DNA of 64,000 bases, taken from assembly GCA_044237765.1 (NCBI GenBank), contig JBIIEQ010000001.1:1-64000 (forward strand), given 5' to 3'. This document shows positions 26,117 to 34,997 of the stretch, one piece after another. Position 1 is the stretch's first letter, and every line of letters begins with the position of its first letter. Position numbers and translations under genes: made by a program. Source of the stretch: UBA6136 sp044237765. GTDB lineage: Bacteria; Pseudomonadota; Gammaproteobacteria; Methylococcales; Methylococcaceae. A model generated the notes under the pieces. That model had not been told where the DNA came from. It did no database searches and saw nothing but the letters and a program-made list of their open reading frames with translations.

Positions 26117-26602
26117 TCAGATTAGCTTTTCATCAGCAACCACGATGCCATCCTCATCAACATAAACGTAATTGCCGGTGCGGAAATTGATGCCGGCGAA
26201 GCTGATCAGTTTGTCACGGTCGCCCGTGCCGCGTTTGTGACTTTTCAGGGGGTGGGTATGCAGGGCGCGCAGACCGATCGGCAATTCGTTGATTTCGACA
26301 GAATCGCGGATGCAGCCATAGACGATGATGCCGGCCCAGCCATTTTCACAGGCCAGCCGCGAGAGATTTCCGCCGAGCAGCGCACACCGATGTGAACCGC
26401 CCCCGTCAATCACCAATACGCCATCCGTGACGGTCTCCTCCAGCACCTTACGAATCAGCACATTGTCCTCGAAGACTTTAAGGGTAGTCACCTGACCACT
26501 GAAACTGCTGCGGCCACCAAACCGGAGAAAGATGGGTTCCCCGATCTGTAGATGGTGGGTGTCGCCGAACTGATCGCAAAGATTGGGAGTCGTGAAGGTC
26601 AT
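26117..26602 (-). CDS. RraA family protein (RNase E activity regulator / HMG aldolase-like)
   Basis: This 161-residue protein has the compact RraA fold: VLVIDGGGSHRCALLGGNLS, then GIIVYGCIRDSVEI, the G-x20-R-D substrate and metal signature. E. coli RraA binds the RNase E scaffold tail and inhibits it, while close relatives are 4-hydroxy-4-methyl-2-oxoglutarate aldolases. The sequence keeps the R-D motif, so aldolase activity is possible. RNase E with a long tail is encoded in the same window, so either role fits. It sits in the trhP-rraA-ATR-ispH run. Confidence 0.88.
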   Translation of the reverse strand: MTFTTPNLCDQFGDTHHLQIGEPIFLRFGGRSSFSGQVTTLKVFEDNVLIRKVLEETVTDGVLVIDGGGSHRCALLGGNLSRLACENGWAGIIVYGCIRDSVEINELPIGLRALHTHPLKSHKRGTGDRDKLISFAGINFRTGNYVYVDEDGIVVADEKLI

Positions 26603-26672
26603 GATGGGTACCTCGGTGTGGGGGTGTGTCTATGTTGAGCTGATGCGGTAGACCGGCCACCCTGTCACGGGT

Positions 26673-28019
26673 TCACAGGTACCGGGCAATCAGGCCGCGC
26701 TCGGCCTGGCTGACGGGCAGCGGAATCCGGACTTCCCAGCCGCTGCCCGGGGCTTCTGTCAGTTCATGACCCTGTTTGTCCGACATCCGCTCCAGCACGA
26801 TGTCCCGATTGCCTTCCGGCAGGATCAGTTCAAGCCGGTCACCTACCTTGAATTTGTTCTTGACCACGATATCGGCTTCGCCGGTTTCATGGTTGAATTC
26901 GGTGATCTCGCCGACGAATTGCTGTTGCTGGCTGGTCGAATGTCCCTGGAGATAGTTCTGATAATCCTCGGTGTGGTGGCGCTGATAGAAGCCATCGGTA
27001 TAACCCCGTTGCGCCAGGTTTTCGAGCTTGCCCAGCAGTCGAGGATCGAAGGAACGTCCCGCCACGGCGTCCTCGATGGCCTGTCGGTAGATCTGCGCGG
27101 TGCGGGCCACGTAGTAGAAGGATTTGGTCCGTCCCTCTATCTTCAGGCTATCGACGCCGATCTCCACCAGTCGCTGCACATGCTCGATCGCCCGCAGGTC
27201 CTTGGAGTTCATGATGTAGGTGCCGTGCTCGTCCTCCATGACCGGCATCAGTTCACCCGGCCGGTTTTCTTCTTCGAGGAAATACACCTCGTCAGCCATG
27301 GGATGACGGACCTGATCGCCGCAGTCTGTCAGGGTGCTGTTCAGGTCATCGAGCGAGAGCTTCAGCTGGCCAGGCACAAAATCGCCCTCGGCATTCTCCT
27401 GGGCTGGCTGCACGTCGTATTTCCAGCGACAGGCATTGGTGCAGGTGCCTTGATTTGGATCACGGTGATTGAAGTATCCGGACAGCAGACAGCGGCCCGA
27501 GTAGGCGATGCAGAGCGCACCATGGACAAACACCTCCAGTTCCATGTCCGGACACTCCTGGCGGATTTCCGCGATTTCATCCAGCGAGAGCTCGCGTGAA
27601 AGGATGATGCGGCGGATGCCGATGCTCTGCCAAAAGCGCACGGCAGCGTAATTCACGGTATTCGCCTGAACCGACAAATGGATGGGTATCTCGGGCCAGG
27701 CTTCGCGTGCCAGCAGAATGAGGCCAGGATCGGCCATGATCAGGGCATCTGGCTGCATGGCCACGATAGGCGCCAGGTCGCGAATGAAGGTTTTGATCTT
27801 GCGGTTATGCGGCAGGACATTGGTGGCCAGAAAAAACGACTTGCCCAATCGATGCGCCTCGGCGATGCCCAGCCCCAGATTCTGTTCCAGGAAATCGTTG
27901 TTCCGAACCCGGAGGCTATATCGCGGTAGCCCGGCATACACCGCATCCGCACCATAGGCAAAGGCATAGCGCATGTTCTTGAGCGTGCCGGCAGGGGAGA
28001 GCAGTTCCGGTGTATTCAT
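26673..28019 (-). CDS. trhP: tRNA 5-hydroxyuridine synthesis protein TrhP (U32 family, YegQ)
   Basis: This 448-residue U32-family protein is close in length and sequence to E. coli TrhP, which takes part in prephenate-dependent hydroxylation of wobble uridine-34 in tRNAs. ELLSPAGTLKNMRYAFAYGADAVY, HLSVQANTVNYAAV, EVFVHGALCIAYSGRCLLSG and CTNACRWKYDV carry the conserved cysteines; LVEIGVDSLKIEGR precedes the C-terminal beta domain. It lacks the DUF3656 part of RlhA, so the two U32 proteins here are distinct. First gene of its run, divergent from cysM. Confidence 0.92.
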   Translation of the reverse strand: MNTPELLSPAGTLKNMRYAFAYGADAVYAGLPRYSLRVRNNDFLEQNLGLGIAEAHRLGKSFFLATNVLPHNRKIKTFIRDLAPIVAMQPDALIMADPGLILLAREAWPEIPIHLSVQANTVNYAAVRFWQSIGIRRIILSRELSLDEIAEIRQECPDMELEVFVHGALCIAYSGRCLLSGYFNHRDPNQGTCTNACRWKYDVQPAQENAEGDFVPGQLKLSLDDLNSTLTDCGDQVRHPMADEVYFLEEENRPGELMPVMEDEHGTYIMNSKDLRAIEHVQRLVEIGVDSLKIEGRTKSFYYVARTAQIYRQAIEDAVAGRSFDPRLLGKLENLAQRGYTDGFYQRHHTEDYQNYLQGHSTSQQQQFVGEITEFNHETGEADIVVKNKFKVGDRLELILPEGNRDIVLERMSDKQGHELTEAPGSGWEVRIPLPVSQAERGLIARYL

Positions 28020-28096
28020 GGCAAAGGGGTGTGATGTTAGAATTCGTCGGATTTTACCTTAAGTTGACTATTAGGCTCAGGAATCGCCCCTCGCGC

Positions 28097-29002
28097 ATGA
28101 TGACCCCCATGGCCGTTGGAACCCTCAAGGATTGCGTCGGCAATACGCCATTGGTCAGGTTGCAGCGTCTGCCGGGCAATACCAGCAACACGATTCTGGC
28201 CAAACTGGAGGGGAATAATCCAGCTGGTTCAGTGAAAGACAGGCCCGCCTTGAGCATGATCGAACACGCGCAGCGGCGCGGCGAGATCAAGCCGGGTGAT
28301 CGGTTGATCGAGGCGACCAGCGGCAATACCGGGATTGCTCTTGCCATGGCGGCGGCCATGATGGGTTACCGCATGACACTGGTTATGCCGGAAAACATGA
28401 GCGCTGAGCGCCGGGCGTCAATGAAAGCTTTTGGCGCCGAGATCATTCTGACTCCGGCAGCTGGCAGCATGGAGGCGGCGATTGACCTCGCCCGCAGCAT
28501 GGAGGCTCGTGGTGAAGGGCGCATCCTTGACCAGTTCGCGAATCCTGACAATCCTCGTGCCCATTACGAAGGGACCGGCCCTGAAATCTGGCGCGATACC
28601 GGGGGGCGGGTGACGCATTTCGTCAGCTCCATGGGGACGACAGGCACCATCATGGGGACCTCGACATACCTGCGTGAGCAAAATCCGGCGATACAAATCA
28701 TCGGTGTACAGCCTGCAGGGGATTCCAGGATTCCAGGTATACGTCGCTGGCCCCGCGAGTACCTCCCGAAAATCTGTGATTTCAGTCGTATCGATCGCAT
28801 CATGGATGTCGAACAGAATGAGGCCGAAGCGATGACCCGGCAATTGGCGACGAGCGAAGGTATCTTTGCCGGCATTTCGTCCGGAGGAGCTGTCGCAGCG
28901 GCCCTGCGTTTGTCCAGCGAAGTTGAGCAGGCGGTGATTGTCGTCATCATCTGCGATCGCGGTGATCGGTACCTTTCGACCGGGGTCTTTCCGGATGAGT
29001 GA
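28097..29002 (+). CDS. cysM: Cysteine synthase B (O-acetylserine sulfhydrylase, CysM)
   Basis: This 301-residue PLP enzyme makes cysteine from O-acetylserine and sulfide or thiosulfate. The PLP lysine is K47 in NPAGSVKDRPALSM, the phosphate loop is EATSGNTGIAL, and SSMGTTGTIMG and ISSGGAVAAALR are also present. The RRWPREYLPKI segment marks the CysM rather than CysK group. The ATG at 28097 matches the family start; the longer frame from 28010 would begin in the trhP start region. It is followed 9 nt later by rlmD, as in many gammaproteobacteria. Confidence 0.95.
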   Translation: MMTPMAVGTLKDCVGNTPLVRLQRLPGNTSNTILAKLEGNNPAGSVKDRPALSMIEHAQRRGEIKPGDRLIEATSGNTGIALAMAAAMMGYRMTLVMPENMSAERRASMKAFGAEIILTPAAGSMEAAIDLARSMEARGEGRILDQFANPDNPRAHYEGTGPEIWRDTGGRVTHFVSSMGTTGTIMGTSTYLREQNPAIQIIGVQPAGDSRIPGIRRWPREYLPKICDFSRIDRIMDVEQNEAEAMTRQLATSEGIFAGISSGGAVAAALRLSSEVEQAVIVVIICDRGDRYLSTGVFPDE

Positions 29003-29011
29003 CCGCCAGTC

Positions 29012-30343
29012 ATGAGCTTCAAGCGAAAAAGACGAGTACTTCCCAGTGAGCCAGTCCGGGCATCGATCGAATCCTTGACTCATGACGGGCGAGGCATTGC
29101 CCGCGTGGATGGCAAGCCGGTTTTCATACATGGGACCTTGCCGGGAGAGGACGTCAGCTTTCTCTACACCGATATTCGACGTGACTATGCCGAGGGGAAG
29201 GTTCAGACACTGCATTCAACGGCGCCCGGGCGGGTTGAGCCGCGCTGTCCCAGCTATGGGGTTTGTGGGGGGTGTAGTTTTCAGCATGTCGCCGATGAGG
29301 CCCAGATCGAGTTGAAACAGGCGTTGCTGGTCGAGCAATTCAGGCGCATTGCCAAGATCGAGGAGGTGCCGCTGATTCCGCCGCTGACCGGCCCCAGCTG
29401 GGGATACCGACATAAGGCGCGGCTGGGCGTCAAGCATGTCGCTAAGAAGGGGCGTGTGCTGGTAGGATTCCGCGAGCGCTCCAGTCCCTTCGTGGCGGAT
29501 CTGGAGTTCTGTCCTGTATTGCATCCCAAGGTGGGAGAGCGTCTTCACGAGCTGTCGGACTTGATCGGTGGTCTGAGTATTCGCGACCGCTTGCCACAGA
29601 TCGAGGTCGCTGTCGGGGACGACCGTATCGCGCTGGTGTTTCGGATTCTGGAGGATATGTCGGAGGAGGACAGACAGCGGCTGACTGACTTCGGCCAGGG
29701 TTTCGGTTTCGATATTCACGTTCAGCGCCATGGCCCGGATTCCGTCACCCCGGTTTATCCCGACCAGCCCGAATACCTCGCTTACGGCCTGCCGGCCGAA
29801 GGTCTCGAGTTCCGGTTCAAGCCGACTGACTTTACCCAGGTCAATATCGAGATCAACCGCAAGATGGTCAGCCGGGTCATGGAACTGCTGGACCCCAAGC
29901 CCGGAGAGCGCATTCTGGATCTGTTCTGCGGAATCGGAAATTTTACGCTGCCACTGGCAACGCATGCCGGTCACGTCGTTGGGGTGGAGGGCGGTCGGGA
30001 GGCAGTGGAGCGGGCCAATGAGAATGCCGCCTTGGCCGGATTCGATCATGTTGAATTTCATGTGGCAGACCTGACCCAGCCTCTGGAGGGGCTTACCTGG
30101 GCTGAAGGTCGCTACGACAAGATTTTGCTCGACCCCTCTCGGGCGGGCGCTGAGGAAGTGCTGGCGGGTATTCCCCGATGGGGGGCTTCACGCATCGTCT
30201 ATGTGTCCTGCAATCCTTCCACCCTTGCCCGGGATGCTGGCATTCTGGTTCATGAGTACGGTTATCGTCTGGTCAAGGCCGGCGTCATGGACATGTTTCC
30301 CCAGACGGCCCATGTCGAATCCATTGCGTTGTTCGAGAAGTGA
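29012..30343 (+). CDS. rlmD: 23S rRNA (uracil-1939-C5) methyltransferase RlmD
   Basis: This 443-residue SAM-dependent enzyme methylates U1939 of 23S rRNA. It has an N-terminal TRAM domain (about 10-70) and a [4Fe-4S] cluster site with C79, C85, C88 (RCPSYGVCGGCSFQH) and C167. The methyltransferase core shows ILDLFCGIGNFTLPLA and VGVEGGREAVERA. LLDPSRAGA and VSCNPSTLARD carry the catalytic C400. It is full length. The stop overlaps the GTG start of the L,D-transpeptidase gene. Confidence 0.96.
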   Translation: MSFKRKRRVLPSEPVRASIESLTHDGRGIARVDGKPVFIHGTLPGEDVSFLYTDIRRDYAEGKVQTLHSTAPGRVEPRCPSYGVCGGCSFQHVADEAQIELKQALLVEQFRRIAKIEEVPLIPPLTGPSWGYRHKARLGVKHVAKKGRVLVGFRERSSPFVADLEFCPVLHPKVGERLHELSDLIGGLSIRDRLPQIEVAVGDDRIALVFRILEDMSEEDRQRLTDFGQGFGFDIHVQRHGPDSVTPVYPDQPEYLAYGLPAEGLEFRFKPTDFTQVNIEINRKMVSRVMELLDPKPGERILDLFCGIGNFTLPLATHAGHVVGVEGGREAVERANENAALAGFDHVEFHVADLTQPLEGLTWAEGRYDKILLDPSRAGAEEVLAGIPRWGASRIVYVSCNPSTLARDAGILVHEYGYRLVKAGVMDMFPQTAHVESIALFEK

Positions 30344-30849
30344 ACGGCAGCGTGGATCGATCAGAATCAGGGTCTTACCTCCGCGTCAGCATTCCACGCC
30401 AATTATTGGAATGGGTTGAAGATGACGAGGTTGTTCGGGCTTGGTTGGTATCCACGGCCAGAAATGGCCCGGGCGAACAACGCGGCAGCGAGTGCACGCC
30501 GCGCGGCTGGCACCGTATTCGTGCCAGGATCGGCGATGGCACGCCATTCAATACGGTGTTTCGTGGGCGTCGGCCCACCGGCGAGATTTACGGGGATGAG
30601 CTGGAAGCCCGTCATCCCGGCAGGGACTGGATTCTGACTCGCATCCTCTGGCTCGGTGGACTTGACCGAGGGTTCAATCGTTACGGAAACGTGGATACGA
30701 CCTGGCGATATGTTTACATACACGGGAGTCCGGATCAGGGCGTGACGGGCATTCCGGCTTCACACGGTTGCATACGGATGAAAAGTCCGGACATGATCGA
30801 CCTCTTTGATCGAGTGCCGGTGGGTATGCGGGTTCTGATCGAACCCTGA
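30340..30849 (+). CDS. L,D-transpeptidase-family (YkuD domain) protein
   Basis: This 169-residue protein is essentially one YkuD domain. The active-site motif YIHGSPDQ...SHGCIRMKS is complete, with H128, H142 and nucleophile C144. L,D-transpeptidases cross-link peptidoglycan or attach lipoproteins in the periplasm. Here no signal peptide or membrane segment is visible, although the family normally acts outside the cytoplasm. Either a non-classical route or a different substrate must be considered. The GTG start at 30340 overlaps the rlmD stop; no better upstream start exists because the frame lies within rlmD. Confidence 0.85.
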   Translation: MNGSVDRSESGSYLRVSIPRQLLEWVEDDEVVRAWLVSTARNGPGEQRGSECTPRGWHRIRARIGDGTPFNTVFRGRRPTGEIYGDELEARHPGRDWILTRILWLGGLDRGFNRYGNVDTTWRYVYIHGSPDQGVTGIPASHGCIRMKSPDMIDLFDRVPVGMRVLIEP

Positions 30850-30906
30850 TGCCGCTGTTTTTAACCGTTAACACGCAAATAACGACAATAATCAGGAGTG
30901 ATTCCA

Positions 30907-32301
30907 TTGAGTCCGGCGTTTGAAATCGATACCCCGATGACCCGAGAGGAGCTCCGTGCGAGTATGTCGCTCGCGGCGATCTACATGTTGCGGATGTTCG
31001 GGATGTTCCTGATTTTGCCGGTGTTTGCCGTGCTGGCTCGCGATCTGCCCGGTGCCACCCCGGTCATGGTGGGTTTTGCCCTCAGTGCCTATGGCCTGAC
31101 CCAGGCTATCTTTCAGATTCCTTTTGGTCTCTGGTCCGATCGCTACGGACGCAAGCCGGTCATTACCGTGGGCTTGCTACTGTTTGTAATTGGTAGTGCG
31201 ATAGCGGCGCTGTCGGATTCCATCTACGGGATCATTGCCGGACGATCACTGCAGGGCGCGGGCGCCGTAGCTGCCGTGGTCATGGCCCTGGCCGCCGATC
31301 TGACCCGCGAGGAACACCGGACCAAGGCCATGGCCCTCATAGGCATCAGCATCGGTATTTCCTTCGCCATCTCCATGGTGGCAGGGCCGGTATTGTCAAA
31401 CTGGATGGGACTGAAAGGACTTTTCTGGCTGATCACGGCGCTCGCCCTCCTGAGCATCGTCGTGTTGCATACGGTGGTACCCAATCCGACAGTGATCCGC
31501 TTTCACCGCGATGCCCAGGTGAGGGCGGGATCTTTTGCCAGAGTGTTCAGCAATCCTGAACTGCTGCGGCTGGATTTCGGCATTTTCTGCCTGCATCTGA
31601 TTCTGACGGCTTCGTTCGTGGTGGTGCCATTACTCCTCAAGGACCGACTGCAACTCGCGACCCAGGATCACTGGCATATCTATCTGCCGGTCTTCGTTCT
31701 GGCCATTGTCAGCATGGTGCCGTTTGTCATTCTGGCGGAAAAAAAACGCAAGATGAAATCGGTTTTCCTTGCCTTCATTGGCCTGGTGGCTCTGGCGGAT
31801 CTCGGATTTCTCTTGCTGGGAGATAGCTTCTGGGGTGTCTTTGCCCTGCTTTATCTGTTTTTTACCGGCTTCAATCTGCTGGAGGCCACGCTGCCGTCGA
31901 TGGTTTCTAAAATCGCCCCGCCCGATCTCAAGGGAACTGCCATGGGAGTTTATTCGACGGCCCAATTTCTCGGAGCCTTCGTTGGTGGTGTGGGTGCCGG
32001 CTGGATTTATGGTCACCACGGTATCGCGCCGGTTTTTGTTTTCTGTGCAATGGTCGCGCTCTCTTGGCTGGTGGTGGCTGCTTTCATGAAACCACCCCGT
32101 CATGTGAGCAGTCTGCTCGTCAATGTGGAAGGTATCGATGATGGGCAGGCCAGCCTGCTCGGGCAACGGTTGCTGAAGATTTCAGGCATTGCCGAAGCTG
32201 TGGTGGTGGCTGAGGATGGAGTGGCTTATCTGAAGGTCGATAAGGATCATCTGGACCGTGTAGCGCTGGGTGCGGCATTTGAAGCCATCAAGGTGCAATG
32301 A
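30907..32301 (+). CDS. MFS transporter, YajR-like, with C-terminal YAM-type domain
   Basis: This protein of about 464 residues has twelve hydrophobic segments. The MFS motif A is present as FGLWSDRYGRKPVI after helix 2. The last ~65 residues, after KPPRHVSSLLVNVEG, form a soluble ferredoxin-like segment resembling the YAM domain of E. coli YajR. The substrate is unknown; YajR is a proton-driven exporter by fold. TTG at 30907 is chosen because AGGAG ends 8 nt before it; GTG at 30898 overlaps that ribosome site and ATG at 30937 is the other option. The stop overlaps the next ATG (ATGA). Confidence 0.88.
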   Translation: MSPAFEIDTPMTREELRASMSLAAIYMLRMFGMFLILPVFAVLARDLPGATPVMVGFALSAYGLTQAIFQIPFGLWSDRYGRKPVITVGLLLFVIGSAIAALSDSIYGIIAGRSLQGAGAVAAVVMALAADLTREEHRTKAMALIGISIGISFAISMVAGPVLSNWMGLKGLFWLITALALLSIVVLHTVVPNPTVIRFHRDAQVRAGSFARVFSNPELLRLDFGIFCLHLILTASFVVVPLLLKDRLQLATQDHWHIYLPVFVLAIVSMVPFVILAEKKRKMKSVFLAFIGLVALADLGFLLLGDSFWGVFALLYLFFTGFNLLEATLPSMVSKIAPPDLKGTAMGVYSTAQFLGAFVGGVGAGWIYGHHGIAPVFVFCAMVALSWLVVAAFMKPPRHVSSLLVNVEGIDDGQASLLGQRLLKISGIAEAVVVAEDGVAYLKVDKDHLDRVALGAAFEAIKVQ

Positions 32302-33185
32302 GCCCCAAGAATCCTCCGGAAAAATCCATTGAGTCCAAAGGGCGAAGTGGGGACGCCGCGTTTTCGGAAGAGGTCGAACCCAAGCAGCTAAACCTCGGTT
32401 GTGGCACCTTGATCGTGCTTTTTCTGCTGGTGGCGACGGCAGGCAAGTTTCTGCCCTACCGGGATAAATCCTCCGCAGCGCCCCTAAAGAATCAGAAAGT
32501 CCAGCCCGTTACCAGCCTACCGAAGCCGGAGCTTCCTCTAGGTAAAAAGGCGGCTTCTTCCGAGTCGGCAGAATCGAGCCCAAAATCTGTCACTTCAACC
32601 AAAAAGCCGATTAGTGATCGGGCTGGTGCGGTTCTCGCCGGGCTGGTTTCTCAACTTCAGGATCTGGTTGGGTCGGAGGAGAAAAAAGTTAGGAACTCAC
32701 CGCCAGCCAAACCGCCCGTGATGAAGAAGCCTACCACGTCCCTGGAATCAGCTCCGCCAGTTTCTGTGAACGTATCAAAAAAGCCGGTGTGGACCGATGC
32801 GCCTACTTCAAGCGCCGAGCCGCGTTCGCCTTCCCGGATTCATCCCCCGCAGCCTCAGTTCGAGCCGGGTGGGACGGGGCGCGAGGAAACCCCGGCAGGT
32901 CCTTCCCCGAAGGCCAAGGCACCCTCGCCGGTTCCCGGTAAATCCGTGGTCTTCAATAGCCCTTGGGATCAATCAGTGGCCCAGGTGGAGCGTTATCTGA
33001 AACGCCGCATGCACGATGCCAGTTCCATGGAAATTCTGGAATGGGGCAAGGTGAGCCTCACCGATCGGGGCGGGTATCAGGTGCGGTGCACGTTCCGGTC
33101 GAAGAATGTTCTGGGTAATTACGCGACGCAAAGCAAGGTGTTCGTCATGAACAAGGATGGCGAAGTGATCGATATTCGGGACTGA
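32298..33185 (+). CDS. Membrane-anchored hypothetical protein with disordered linker
   Basis: This 295-residue protein is not recognised. A hydrophilic N-terminus (about 1-33) leads to one transmembrane helix (LGCGTLIVLFLLVATAGKF). A long Pro/Ser/Lys-rich disordered linker follows (about 55-210), then a compact C-terminal domain of about 80 residues containing WDQSVAQVERYLKRRM, SSMEILEWGKV and VRCTFRSKNVLG. That domain looks folded and conserved-type, with alternating beta and helix. It overlaps the MFS gene by 4 nt, so the two are likely made together and may interact at the membrane. Confidence 0.8.
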   Translation: MSPKNPPEKSIESKGRSGDAAFSEEVEPKQLNLGCGTLIVLFLLVATAGKFLPYRDKSSAAPLKNQKVQPVTSLPKPELPLGKKAASSESAESSPKSVTSTKKPISDRAGAVLAGLVSQLQDLVGSEEKKVRNSPPAKPPVMKKPTTSLESAPPVSVNVSKKPVWTDAPTSSAEPRSPSRIHPPQPQFEPGGTGREETPAGPSPKAKAPSPVPGKSVVFNSPWDQSVAQVERYLKRRMHDASSMEILEWGKVSLTDRGGYQVRCTFRSKNVLGNYATQSKVFVMNKDGEVIDIRD

Positions 33186-33208
33186 GTTCAGAGTCGATTC
33201 GTTTGGCC

Positions 33209-33484
33209 TCAGCTTGTTTCGTCTTCTCCGGAGTTGAGCAGATTGTCCAGCTGTCCAGACCGGTCCAGGCGGGCGAGGTCATCAAACCCGCCGACATGCG
33301 TTTCGCCAATGTAAATCTGGGGTACGGTTCTGCGGCGGGTTTTTTCCATCATCTCGGCCCGGAGCGCGGGGTCCAGGTCTACTCTCAGTTTTTCTATTTG
33401 CCTGACGCCTTTGCTCAGCAACAGGCGTTCTGCCATCACACAGTACGGACAGATGGCCGTGCTGTACATTCGTACTTTGTTCAT
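33209..33484 (-). CDS. grxC: Glutaredoxin 3
   Basis: This 91-residue glutathione-dependent thiol-disulfide oxidoreductase has the dithiol site CPYC at residues 12-15 (STAICPYCVMAE), the cis-proline TVPQIYIG, and the glutathione-binding GGFDDL. It is full length with a short acidic tail. It is usually encoded next to secB in gammaproteobacteria, but not here; it converges with the hypothetical gene and diverges from the DUF502 gene. Confidence 0.95.
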   Translation of the reverse strand: MNKVRMYSTAICPYCVMAERLLLSKGVRQIEKLRVDLDPALRAEMMEKTRRRTVPQIYIGETHVGGFDDLARLDRSGQLDNLLNSGEDETS

Positions 33485-33598
33485 GAGGTTACGTGCCTTT
33501 CCGGCTTTTACGCATTCGGGTTGAGAAACCTGGGCGCAGACGTAGAATGCCCCACACCAGACGGTTCCGCTGTAATTCTATCCTTGGGTGCGTGAGTG

Positions 33599-34237
33599 AT
33601 GAAAACGAAACTGCAAAGACTCTTTGAATATTTCCTGATCGGTGTGCTGGGGCTACTCCCCATCGTGATCATCGTTCAGATCGTTCTCTATATTGAAGGC
33701 TTTCTGCGGGATACGGTCCTCGGCATTTATGGTCGTTACGAAAGCATCCTGATCCCCGTGCTGCTCTTTGGCGGCGCGGTTGGCGTGGTGATTTATATCG
33801 GTTATCTGCTCAAGCAGGACAAGGCCCATGTGCTGTATTTCCTGGAAAAGATCATCCATCGGATACCCTTGCTGGGGACCGTTTACCGGGTGTCCCAGAA
33901 ACTTCTGAAGCTGTTTCACGACGATAATGACAACAAGATCACGGACGTTGTTTTAATTGAATATCCGAAACCGGACCTGTGGGTGCCGGCCTATGTCACC
34001 AACCGGATCGATAGCATGCTGGTTGTTTATGTACCGACCTCGCCCAACCCCACCTCTGGTTTCACGATCCTGGTGGATGAATCCAAGGTCATCCAGACCC
34101 AATTGAGCATAGAAGAAGTCTCGTCCTTCATCATCAGTCTAGGTGCCGATCTCCCTCAATCCGAAGATGTGCTCCAATTGCTGCAGAGGACATCAAAGAG
34201 GGTCAGAAAGTCCGCGCCAAGCGGCGCTTTGACCTAG
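33599..34237 (+). CDS. DUF502 family membrane protein
   Basis: This 212-residue protein has two strong transmembrane helices (about 10-35 and 52-75). They are followed by the soluble part typical of DUF502 (IPLLGTVYRVSQKLLKLF, VVLIEYPKP, VYVPTSPNPTSGFTILVDES). The family is widespread, with no settled function; in plants a relative is COV, tied to trafficking. An ATG at 33599 or a GTG just before it can start it. A GCGCC/GGCGC stem and the palindrome CTAGACTCGTCTAG (34234-34247) overlap its 3' end. Confidence 0.88.
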   Translation: MKTKLQRLFEYFLIGVLGLLPIVIIVQIVLYIEGFLRDTVLGIYGRYESILIPVLLFGGAVGVVIYIGYLLKQDKAHVLYFLEKIIHRIPLLGTVYRVSQKLLKLFHDDNDNKITDVVLIEYPKPDLWVPAYVTNRIDSMLVVYVPTSPNPTSGFTILVDESKVIQTQLSIEEVSSFIISLGADLPQSEDVLQLLQRTSKRVRKSAPSGALT

Positions 34238-34316
34238 ACTCGTCTAGCCAGATGTTCGGTGGCGGTCGATAATGCTCGGCCATTTGACTTAACTTACTCT
34301 ACAGCCCGGGTTTTCC

Positions 34317-34727
34317 ATGAAAAAACTGATGATTGTGATGCTGGCCTCCCTCTCCGTATTCGGTTGTGCCAAGAAAGAAAAGACGGGACTCCGCGAGGTG
34401 CTGGTCGAGCGCTTCAAGGAAGATCCTGATCTCAAGGACTACAATCTGGATCCGGCCAAGGTCGCCGATTGCATGGTGGACGAAATTGGTGCCAGTTTGC
34501 CTGGATTTGCCGGTGACCCGCGCCGTGGTCAGTTTTTTGAGGCTTATGCTCATTTCCTCAGTGTGAAGTCCATGGCCGACGGAGAAAAGGCCATCGCCGA
34601 GTTCGAGCAATTATTCGGCTCCAAGCAGAAGGCCCGCGAAGCCGCTGCCAGCCTGCCTGATCACGAGATGACCTGCATGGGTAAGGCCATCGAAAATGCC
34701 GAAAGCGATGGGCATCGAGTGAAGTAA
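34317..34727 (+). CDS. Small hypothetical lipoprotein
   Basis: This 136-residue protein has a signal peptide ending in the lipobox SVFGC (C17), so it should be lipidated and envelope-bound. The mature part is helical and charged, with two cysteines (ADCMVDEIG and MTCMGKAI) that could form a disulfide in the periplasm. I recognise no family. It stands alone between the DUF502 gene and the MarR-type regulator. Confidence 0.75.
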   Translation: MKKLMIVMLASLSVFGCAKKEKTGLREVLVERFKEDPDLKDYNLDPAKVADCMVDEIGASLPGFAGDPRRGQFFEAYAHFLSVKSMADGEKAIAEFEQLFGSKQKAREAAASLPDHEMTCMGKAIENAESDGHRVK

Positions 34728-34813
34728 GCGGGTTTCCTGACGCGCCCTTGGGTCAGGGCGTGACAGTATGGCACAAAGCCAATGGAGCGCCCTTAATCCG
34801 TGCGCGTGAATCG

Positions 34814-34837
34814 CTATGCACAATATTGGTGCTATAG
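34814..34837. promoter_or_regulatory. Imperfect palindrome upstream of the MarR-type gene (candidate operator)
   Basis: The 287-base gap before the MarR gene holds CTATGCAC (34814-34821) and GTGCTATAG (34829-34837), a dyad with one bulged base around AATATTG. MarR dimers bind palindromes of this size, often their own promoter, so autoregulation is plausible. A separate hairpin, CGCCCT/AGGGCG (34743-34760), follows the lipoprotein gene and may be a terminator stem. Confidence 0.4.
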
Positions 34838-34997
34838 CTACCCCGGTGTTATCGCGATTTTGCCTGAAGTGCGGGGCTCCAGAGGGTAGGCGTGGATTTT
34901 GCTTGGGGATACCCTCTAGCCACTGCCCTTTGTCGGATATGATCTGGCAGTGCCGGTAAACCCTCAAATGCTTGGCCTGATGTCGGGGGAGCAGTCA

